From contig SFJG01000063.1 of assembly GCA_004555955.1 (NCBI GenBank), positions 1 through 11,414 on the forward strand: 11,414 nucleotides of DNA. Direction: 5' to 3'. Shown here in pieces: positions 6,187-11,414 of the stretch (its first letter is position 1; each line of letters opens with the position of its first letter). The DNA comes from Bacteroidales bacterium. GTDB taxonomy: Bacteria > Bacteroidota > Bacteroidia > Bacteroidales > Muribaculaceae. The position numbers and the translations under genes were made by a program. Below the pieces are notes generated by a model. That model saw only the letters and a list, made by a program, of their open reading frames with translations, made no database searches and was not told the DNA's origin.

Positions 6187-7571
6187 CATTTGAATATATA
6201 CATAAGTCGCACAACAAGTCGCTCGTCATCGTCTTCGCCGGATGGGGCATGGACAGCCATCCGTTCGAAGATCTGCACGTCGACGAATGCGACATTGCCG
6301 TGGCTTACAACTATGCCGACTTTCGAGGCGACAACATCAGCTCGGGCTACGACAACGTCTATGTCTTTGCGTGGTCGTTCGGTGTTTTCGCCGCCGCGCG
6401 CTGGCTCTACGACAACAACATCAACCCGACAATAGCCGTTGCCATCAACGGCACACTCTCGCCCGTCGACGACACGCTCGGCATTCCCGTCGGCATCTTT
6501 CGCGCTACGCTCGATAGCCTCAGCGAAGACTCGCTCGTGAAATTTCAAAAACGGATGTGCGGCATTAAAGGTTTTGCCGAATTTCGACAAAATCCGCCCA
6601 AGCGCACCATCGACTCTCTGCGCGACGAACTCGTCGAAATGGACCGTCAAAAGTCGAAGACCGACTGCCTGTTCCGCAATTGGAACATCGCATACATCGC
6701 CGACAACGACCGAATTTTTCCGCCGCAGAACCAAGACAATGCATGGAGCCGCACTTCAGCAATACGACTTCGACTTAAAGGTCAATTCCACCGCCCCGAC
6801 AGTTTTCAAGCAATCATCGATGCCAATATCATCGACAAACGAATCGTAAAAACACGCTTCGAGAAAAGCCAACCCCTCTACGACTCGTATGCCCAAGGGC
6901 AAGCGCGGATTGCGCAACGATTGATGCAGATGTGGTCTACCTTACCCGCAACCGACCGCCCGACTGTGTTCGAAATCGGCTGCGGCACGGGAATCTTCAC
7001 CCGGCTCTATACCCCGAATATCAACCCCGGACACGTCTTTCTCAACGACCTGACCGACATTCCCGAGAGCCTTATCACACCACAAACCACGGTGCTTAAA
7101 GGCGACGCCGAAACAATCGACATACCCGACAACATCGACTTCGCGGTCTCGACATCGGCAATACAATGGTTCAACAACCCCAAACGCTTCATTTGCAACA
7201 TCGCAAAGCATCTTGCCCCCGACGGCTACCTCATCCTCTCGACTTTCGGCACGCAAAACTACTGCGAGTTGCGACAGTCGTTCGCTTCGTCGCTTGTCTA
7301 CCACTCTGCCGACAACTGGCGCGAGATAGTCACTCAAGCCGGATTGACTCCCGTAGACATTAGCGAAGAATCTTTCACTATGACATTCGACAGCATAGCA
7401 CAAATGCTGACAACACTTCGTCAGACAGGCGTCAACGCCGTCAAAACGCCATCGCAAATCACCAAATCAACAATACTCGAACTCGAGCGAAACATTCCTA
7501 CCATAGATGGGAAATACGGCTTGACGTTCAACCCGATATACATAATTGCAAAAAACGACAATCGGCAATGA
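6183..7571 (+). CDS. bioG-bioC: Fused BioG pimeloyl-ACP methyl ester esterase and BioC malonyl-ACP O-methyltransferase
   Basis: Bifunctional 462-residue protein holding both pathway-specific steps of pimelate synthesis. BioC methylates the free carboxyl of a malonyl thioester so that fatty-acid enzymes can elongate it; BioG later removes the methyl group from pimeloyl-ACP methyl ester, ending elongation. Residues 1-210 are a BioG/DUF452 hydrolase: FAGWGMD (18-24), AYNYADFRGD (41-50), the nucleophile motif FAWSFG (Ser65), AINGTLSPVD (87-96), IADNDRIFPP (172-181) and GQFHRPD (200-206, probable catalytic His203). Residues about 225-460 are BioC: RFEKSQPLYDSYA (225-237), the SAM-binding motif VFEIGCGTG (262-270), LNDL (287-290), GDAE (307-310), STSAIQWF (323-330) and LSTFG (352-356). 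There is no stop or frameshift between the halves. The gene overlaps bioF and bioD by 4 bp each. BioG/BioC fusions are known, as far as I recall, from Bacteroidota. Confidence 0.92.
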   Translation: MTFEYIHKSHNKSLVIVFAGWGMDSHPFEDLHVDECDIAVAYNYADFRGDNISSGYDNVYVFAWSFGVFAAARWLYDNNINPTIAVAINGTLSPVDDTLGIPVGIFRATLDSLSEDSLVKFQKRMCGIKGFAEFRQNPPKRTIDSLRDELVEMDRQKSKTDCLFRNWNIAYIADNDRIFPPQNQDNAWSRTSAIRLRLKGQFHRPDSFQAIIDANIIDKRIVKTRFEKSQPLYDSYAQGQARIAQRLMQMWSTLPATDRPTVFEIGCGTGIFTRLYTPNINPGHVFLNDLTDIPESLITPQTTVLKGDAETIDIPDNIDFAVSTSAIQWFNNPKRFICNIAKHLAPDGYLILSTFGTQNYCELRQSFASSLVYHSADNWREIVTQAGLTPVDISEESFTMTFDSIAQMLTTLRQTGVNAVKTPSQITKSTILELERNIPTIDGKYGLTFNPIYIIAKNDNRQ

Positions 7572-8197
7572 AACAAACAATATTTATCAGCGGAATAGGC
7601 ACCAACATAGGCAAGAGTTATGCCACAGGCTGGCTCGCAAACCAATTGACAGCCAAAGGCGAAAAAGTCATCACCCTGAAAATGATACAGACCGGCGACG
7701 ACGGTTATTCGGAAGACATCGACATTCATCGCCGAGTGATGAACCTACCGATGCTGCCCGTCGACATTGACTTCACCACAGCGCCAATCATTATGACCTA
7801 CCCCGCTTCGCCACACCTTGCGGCTCGCATCGACGGCGTCGACATCGACCTCAAGAAAATCGAGCACTCGCAAGAGAAGCTTTATCAACACTACGACACC
7901 ATTCTTATGGAAGGTGCCGGAGGACTTATGGTGCCCATTACCGAGCAATTGCTCACCATCGACTACGTTGCCGACCGACACCTCCCGCTGGCGTTGGTAA
8001 CCAACGGGCAACTCGGCTCTATCAACCACACACTGCTCTCGCTCGAAGCCATTCGCTCGCGCAATATCGACTTGCGATACGTCGTTTACAATACGTTTTT
8101 CGACGACGATAAAACAATTGCCGCCGAGACGCTCGACTACTTGCAAAAATTCGTTGCCACGCACCACAAAGGAACAACATTCCTCACAATGAAATAG
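7568..8197 (+). CDS. bioD: Dethiobiotin synthetase
   Basis: ATP-dependent carboxylase that closes the ureido ring of 7,8-diaminopelargonate with CO2 to give dethiobiotin. The 209 residues fit the family. The P-loop is GIGTNIGKS (9-17), followed by the substrate lysine in LKMIQTG (Lys38), TYPASPHLAA (77-86), MEGAGGLMVP (114-123, with Glu115 for Mg/ATP) and the nucleotide-base region VTNGQLGSINH (144-154). The lysine motif lacks the proline usual in other BioD proteins (KPVxTG there, KMIQTG here), but Lys38 and the following Thr-Gly remain. Its ATG overlaps the bioG-bioC stop (ATGA), and a 9-bp gap precedes the exonuclease gene. With bioA, bioF and bioG-bioC it leaves only the BioB sulfur insertion step unencoded here. 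Confidence 0.95.
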   Translation: MKQTIFISGIGTNIGKSYATGWLANQLTAKGEKVITLKMIQTGDDGYSEDIDIHRRVMNLPMLPVDIDFTTAPIIMTYPASPHLAARIDGVDIDLKKIEHSQEKLYQHYDTILMEGAGGLMVPITEQLLTIDYVADRHLPLALVTNGQLGSINHTLLSLEAIRSRNIDLRYVVYNTFFDDDKTIAAETLDYLQKFVATHHKGTTFLTMK

Positions 8198-8206
8198 ACA
8201 CCGACA

Positions 8207-8824
8207 ATGGATAACAACTACACTATAGCAATCAGCAAAGAAGACGTTGCAGCCCTGCCAAAAGAAGAATTTCCCGGCACGATAAAAGTTGTCGACTCCC
8301 GAGTCGACATGCTTAAAGCCGTCGAAATTCTCAAACGCTACCCCATACTCGGATTCGACACAGAGTCGCGACCCATCTTCCGCAAAGGTGCGGAAGTGCA
8401 CGTTTCGCTTATCCAAATTTCTGCCGACGACATCTGCTTTCTCTTCCGCGTGCGCAAACTCGACGACGTTACACCGTTGAGTCAGATTATCGACAACCCG
8501 AAAATCACAAAAATCGGGCTGTCGCTACACGACGACTTCGGCTCGCTCGCTCACAGCTACAAATTCAATCCCGCAGGATTTATCGACATCCAGCGACTTG
8601 TGCCAAGCTACAACATCTCCAACGCAAGCCTCCAAAAAATCTACGCAATACTCTTCGACTTGCGCATATCAAAGAGTCAGCAACTTTCCAATTGGGATAC
8701 ACCGCAGCTGACCGAGGCTCAGCAGAAATATGCCGCACTCGACGCTTGGGCGTGCATACAAATCTATCGAAAACTCAAGGGCTTCGACCCCGAAACGTCA
8801 AAATACAAAATACCAATCGAATGA
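8207..8824 (+). CDS. DEDDy-type 3'-5' exonuclease domain protein (RNase D/WRN-like)
   Basis: A 205-residue single-domain 3'-5' exonuclease of the DnaQ-like superfamily. The catalytic motifs are visible: FDTE (50-53, Asp51 and Glu53), KIGLSLHDDFGSL (102-114, Asp110 as the second-motif aspartate) and YAALDAW (175-181, Tyr175 and Asp179), which makes it DEDDy. There is no HRDC, helicase or polymerase domain. Whether it acts on RNA or DNA cannot be read from sequence; such proteins are usually annotated '3'-5' exonuclease domain-containing'. It has no evident role in biotin synthesis but lies 9 bp after bioD on the same transcript, and its stop overlaps the next gene by 4 bp. The start at 8207 leaves about 45 residues before the first motif, normal for this group. 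Confidence 0.9.
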   Translation: MDNNYTIAISKEDVAALPKEEFPGTIKVVDSRVDMLKAVEILKRYPILGFDTESRPIFRKGAEVHVSLIQISADDICFLFRVRKLDDVTPLSQIIDNPKITKIGLSLHDDFGSLAHSYKFNPAGFIDIQRLVPSYNISNASLQKIYAILFDLRISKSQQLSNWDTPQLTEAQQKYAALDAWACIQIYRKLKGFDPETSKYKIPIE

Positions 8825-9063
8825 AACCCGCTCTAAAAAAATCAACCTACCTACCCGCTCTGCTCGCTGTCTACCTTATCGTTATGGCGACAATCGGGCG
8901 CGGACTTGCCACAACAAAGCCACTCGAATACTATGCCGTGCTCGCTATCTCGGCGGGCGTCATCGTACTCCTACATTTTACACTTCGCAAGAAAGAACGC
9001 CTCGCAGAGCGCAAAAACGACCCCGATAACAACGAAAACACCAAACAAAACGAACAATCTTAA
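8821..9063 (+). CDS. Small two-helix membrane protein of unknown function
   Basis: An 80-residue protein whose ATG overlaps the exonuclease stop (ATGA), which favours translation from 8821 rather than from upstream starts in the same frame. A short basic N-terminus (MKPALKKS) leads into a first hydrophobic segment (about 9-27), a short polar stretch, a second hydrophobic segment (about 35-54), then a strongly charged Lys/Arg/Glu/Asn-rich tail (55-80) that should lie in the cytoplasm with the N-terminus. I do not recognise a family. As the last gene of the biotin operon it ends at the edge of the terminator hairpin. Confidence 0.72.
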   Translation: MKPALKKSTYLPALLAVYLIVMATIGRGLATTKPLEYYAVLAISAGVIVLLHFTLRKKERLAERKNDPDNNENTKQNEQS

Positions 9064-9099
9064 AAAAATTGCTCGCAAAATTTGTTGCGTACAATTTTT
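9064..9099. terminator. Probable terminator of the biotin operon
   Basis: AAAAATTG (9064-9071) pairs with CAATTTTT (9092-9099), then a 2x2 internal mismatch, then CGCAA (9074-9078) with TTGCG (9085-9089) around a 6-nt loop. The outer arm and the following ATTTTG supply the T tract. It begins just after the stop codon of the last operon gene. The stem is AT-rich, so strength is uncertain, and its symmetry means it could work in both directions. It contains the -33 element of the next gene. Confidence 0.5.
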
Positions 9100-9113
9100 A
9101 TTTTGTATATTTG
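9081..9113 (+). promoter_or_regulatory. Bacteroides-type promoter for the phospho-sugar mutase gene
   Basis: TTTG at 9081-9084 and TATATTTG at 9106-9113 with a 21-bp gap match the TTTG / TAnnTTTG consensus. The start point would be near 9119, about 40 nt before the ATG at 9161. The leader is AT-rich and has no Shine-Dalgarno, common for Bacteroidota genes. Confidence 0.75.
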
Positions 9114-9160
9114 TTGAGTTTCCAATAAAACCGAACATAAACACTTAAAATTCAAAAATA

Positions 9161-10906
9161 ATGGACAACGAATTATTAGTACAAGTAACAGAAAAAGCGA
9201 AAAAATGGCTTTCTCCCGAATACGATGCAGAAACGAGAGCAGCCGTGCAAGCAATGCTCGACAACGAAGACAAAACCGACCTCATCGAATCGTTCTATAA
9301 AGACCTTGAATTCGGCACAGGCGGACTTCGCGGCATTATGGGCGCTGGTAGCAACCGTATGAACATCTACACCGTGGGCGCTGCCACTCAAGGCTTGTCG
9401 AACTACCTGAAAGTTGCGTTCAAAGATCTTCCCGAAATCAAAGTCGTAGTCGGTCACGACGTGCGCAACAACAGCCGCAAATTTGCCGAAATCGTTGCCG
9501 ACATCTTCTCAGCTAACGGCATCAAAGTGTATCTCTTCGACTCTTGCCGCCCCACCCCGGAAATGTCGTTCGCCATTCGCCACCTCGGTTGCCAAAGCGG
9601 CGTTATCATCACCGCTTCGCACAACCCCAAAGAATATAACGGCTACAAAGCCTATTGGGACGACGGCGCACAAATGATTGCTCCTCACGACGTTAACACA
9701 ATCAAATATGTCAACGAAGTTAAAAGCGTAAGCGAAATCAAATTCAATGGCGACAAGTCGAAAATCCAAATCATCGGCGAAGACATCGACAGCATCTACC
9801 TCGAGAAAATCAAATCGCTCTCGCTTAGCCCCGAAGCCATCAAACGTCATCACGACCTCAAAATCGTCTACACTCCGATTCACGGCACCGGTATGAAACT
9901 CATCCCGCGCTCGTTGAAAAACTTCGGCTTCACCAACATCATCGGCGTGCCCGAACAAGAAGTGGAAAGCGGCGACTTCCCCACAGTTGCTTCGCCCAAC
10001 CCCGAAGAACCGTCGGCTATGGCTATGGCTATCGCAAAGGCTAAAGAAACAGGCGCTGAAGTTGTTATGGCTTCCGACCCCGATGCCGACCGTATCGGCT
10101 TGGTTATCCGCGACAACAACGGCGAATATGTCCTCATCAACGGTAACCAAATCCAACTCATTTTCCACTATTACCTCATCACTCGCAACGCCGAACTCGG
10201 TCGCCTCACCGGCAACGAATATATCGTCAAGACTATCGTTACCTCCGAAACCATCAAGAGTATCGCTGAGGCTAACGGCATAAAGATGTACGACTGCTTC
10301 ACCGGCTTCAAATGGATTGCAAACGTTATGCGCGAACAAGAAGGCAAAGCTCGCTACCTCGGTGGCGGCGAAGAAAGCTACGGATTCCTCGCTCAAGACT
10401 TCGTTCGCGATAAAGACTCCGTTTCGGCTATCTCCCTTATGGCAGAAATCGCTGCTTGGGCAAAAGACAAAGGCATGAACATGTCGGAAATGCTTAAAGA
10501 TATGTATCTCAAGTACGGATTCTCTCGCGAGAAAGGTATCTCGCTCGTACGCAAAGGAAAATCGGGTGCTGAAGAGATTATCGAAATCATGAAGCAATTC
10601 CGCGCTAACCCGCCGAAAGAAATCGCAGGTTCGCCGGTTGTTACCGTTAAAGACTTCCTCTCGCTCGAAGAGAAAGACATTGCAACAGGCAAGGTGACCA
10701 AGCTCGACATGCCGGCTACTTCTAACGTGCTCCAATTCTATACTGCCGACAATACGAAAGTGTCGGTACGCCCTTCAGGTACGGAACCCAAAATCAAATT
10801 CTACCTCGAAGTTCACGACACGCTTAAAGATGCCGCCGACTACGAACCGGCTCAAAAACGCGCCGACGAGAAAATCGCTCAAATCTCGAAAGAACTCGGA
10901 ATCTAA
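9161..10906 (+). CDS. Phospho-sugar mutase (phosphoglucomutase/phosphomannomutase family, PgcA type)
   Basis: Interconverts hexose 1- and 6-phosphates, linking glycolytic intermediates to nucleotide sugars for polysaccharide and glycogen; cytoplasmic. The 581 residues have the four-domain alpha-D-phosphohexomutase layout: the N-terminal FGTGGLRGIMG (51-61), the phosphoserine loop TASHNPKEYNGYK (151-163, Ser153), the metal loop DPDADR (306-311), the sugar-binding loop GGGEESYG (401-408) and the phosphate-binding RPSGTEPK (537-544). The length of about 580 matches the PgcA-like subgroup rather than the ~460-residue AlgC or ~545-residue Pgm groups. EESYG in the sugar loop is typical of glucose-active members, but mannose use cannot be excluded. 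It has its own promoter and terminator, so it appears monocistronic. Confidence 0.95.
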   Translation: MDNELLVQVTEKAKKWLSPEYDAETRAAVQAMLDNEDKTDLIESFYKDLEFGTGGLRGIMGAGSNRMNIYTVGAATQGLSNYLKVAFKDLPEIKVVVGHDVRNNSRKFAEIVADIFSANGIKVYLFDSCRPTPEMSFAIRHLGCQSGVIITASHNPKEYNGYKAYWDDGAQMIAPHDVNTIKYVNEVKSVSEIKFNGDKSKIQIIGEDIDSIYLEKIKSLSLSPEAIKRHHDLKIVYTPIHGTGMKLIPRSLKNFGFTNIIGVPEQEVESGDFPTVASPNPEEPSAMAMAIAKAKETGAEVVMASDPDADRIGLVIRDNNGEYVLINGNQIQLIFHYYLITRNAELGRLTGNEYIVKTIVTSETIKSIAEANGIKMYDCFTGFKWIANVMREQEGKARYLGGGEESYGFLAQDFVRDKDSVSAISLMAEIAAWAKDKGMNMSEMLKDMYLKYGFSREKGISLVRKGKSGAEEIIEIMKQFRANPPKEIAGSPVVTVKDFLSLEEKDIATGKVTKLDMPATSNVLQFYTADNTKVSVRPSGTEPKIKFYLEVHDTLKDAADYEPAQKRADEKIAQISKELGI

Positions 10907-10932
10907 ACGCTGTTTCATAATAATAATAACTG

Positions 10933-10973
10933 ATAGGCTATGTCGCTCCAAATCGGCATAGCCTATTCTTTTT
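10933..10973 (+). terminator. Intrinsic terminator of the phospho-sugar mutase gene
   Basis: ATAGGCTATG (10933-10942) pairs perfectly with CATAGCCTAT (10957-10966). Three further inner pairs, one a G-T, extend the stem to 13 bp with an 8-nt loop, followed by TCTTTTT. It lies 26 bp after the stop codon and is a textbook Rho-independent terminator. Confidence 0.92.
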
Positions 10974-11414
10974 AGCCTGTCAATTTGCTGTCATCTCCAC
11001 GCATCTGCTTAATATTTGTCAAAAAGAGGATAAGAGCGTTCCTTAAATTTTTGGGGTCGTAGAGGCGGATATCCGGACAAAGGTAACTTCTCGACCATAT
11101 AACAAGGAATTTCTTACCACCGGTTGTTTTCCCCTGGCATATGTGTATGACACACTAATGCTATCAACAGCATTGACAGCACTTCACATCATACTATACT
11201 TACTTACAATATTAGATAACTTGCAACAAGCGGTATATCTCTGCTATGATGGTCATATTGGTGGCATTCTCACAGACTCTCTCGTAATTTTCCCGATATC
11301 ATTATTCACAGGTATGGTAAAGTTACCTAAGTCTCGTATCCTTGGCCGCTTTTGATCACTTGCTTTCAGTCACATACAGGAGTATGCTCCTTTCAGCAAG
11401 TAATCAAAATCGAC
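10974..11414. other. About 440 bases without a convincing gene; possible decayed coding sequence
   Basis: No frame gives a recognisable protein. On the plus strand a frame from 11047 stays open to a stop after 11355 but lacks a good start (GTG at 11143 only); its translation is hydrophobic and unfamiliar. On the minus strand, frames are interrupted by several stops. One reading from 11154 down to a TAA at 10972-10974 has no start codon and ends in a protein-like stretch (LRNALILFLTNIKQMRGD). These pieces could be the remains of a minus-strand gene broken by frameshifts, perhaps a mobile-element gene, or chance. I see no tRNA, promoter match or intact terminal repeats. Confidence 0.4.
11350..11409. 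repeat. Imperfect inverted repeat with 15-bp arms
   Basis: TTTTGATCACTTGCT (11350-11364) faces AGCAAGTAATCAAAA (11395-11409), 14 of 15 positions complementary. The 30-nt centre holds its own hairpin, AGGAG (11378-11382) with CTCCT (11387-11391). No long T tract follows within the window. It could be a structured RNA or terminator for a gene beyond the edge, or part of a mobile-element end. Confidence 0.75.

Noticed and set aside
9509..10735. Minus-strand ORF of 408 codons inside the phospho-sugar mutase gene
   Set aside because: It is the antisense of a well-supported enzyme; its Phe/Asp/Val/His-rich composition is typical of a shadow frame.
11143..11355. Plus-strand GTG-started ORF of 70 codons as a membrane protein gene
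   Set aside because: It has no promoter match or ribosome binding site nearby, no recognisable family, and competing open stretches on the other strand; hydrophobicity alone is not enough.

Overview
The window looks like an ordinary chromosomal segment of a Bacteroidota bacterium, most likely order Bacteroidales. Three intergenic regions carry the Bacteroides-type promoter (TTTG, 20-21 bp gap, TAnnTTTG), start codons mostly lack a strong Shine-Dalgarno, and the biotin genes have the Bacteroidales pattern of a BioG-BioC fusion with ATGA overlaps. I would not name a family or genus.

Left part, minus strand: a class A penicillin-binding protein (3531 to 1159), then, in the same direction, a small alpha/beta hydrolase with a C-terminal cysteine-rich zinc-ribbon-like domain (956 to 159). 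A strong terminator hairpin at the left edge follows the hydrolase. Between the two genes lie a REP-like hairpin and a 7-bp tandem repeat that abuts the PBP stop codon.

Middle, plus strand: a divergent intergenic region (3532-3790) with one promoter facing each way and two tandem-repeat tracts between them. It starts a six-gene operon: bioA, bioF, bioG-bioC fusion, bioD, a DEDDy 3'-5' exonuclease and a small two-helix membrane protein. All junctions but one are 4-bp ATGA overlaps; the exception is a 9-bp gap. The first four genes cover pimeloyl-ACP production (methylation of malonyl-thioester, later ester cleavage) and the KAPA, DAPA and dethiobiotin steps. Biotin synthase (bioB) is not in the window.

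Right part: a separately transcribed phospho-sugar mutase (9161-10906). Its -33 element lies inside the probable terminator of the biotin operon, and a textbook intrinsic terminator follows it. The last ~440 bases hold no convincing gene: a few open but interrupted stretches on both strands and a 15-bp-arm inverted repeat at the right edge.

I found no CRISPR array, tRNA, rRNA or intact mobile element, and nothing that amounts to a clearly new system. The most notable features are the two protein fusions, the exonuclease and membrane protein translationally tied to biotin synthesis, the terminator/promoter overlap, and the unexplained repeats around the PBP gene.
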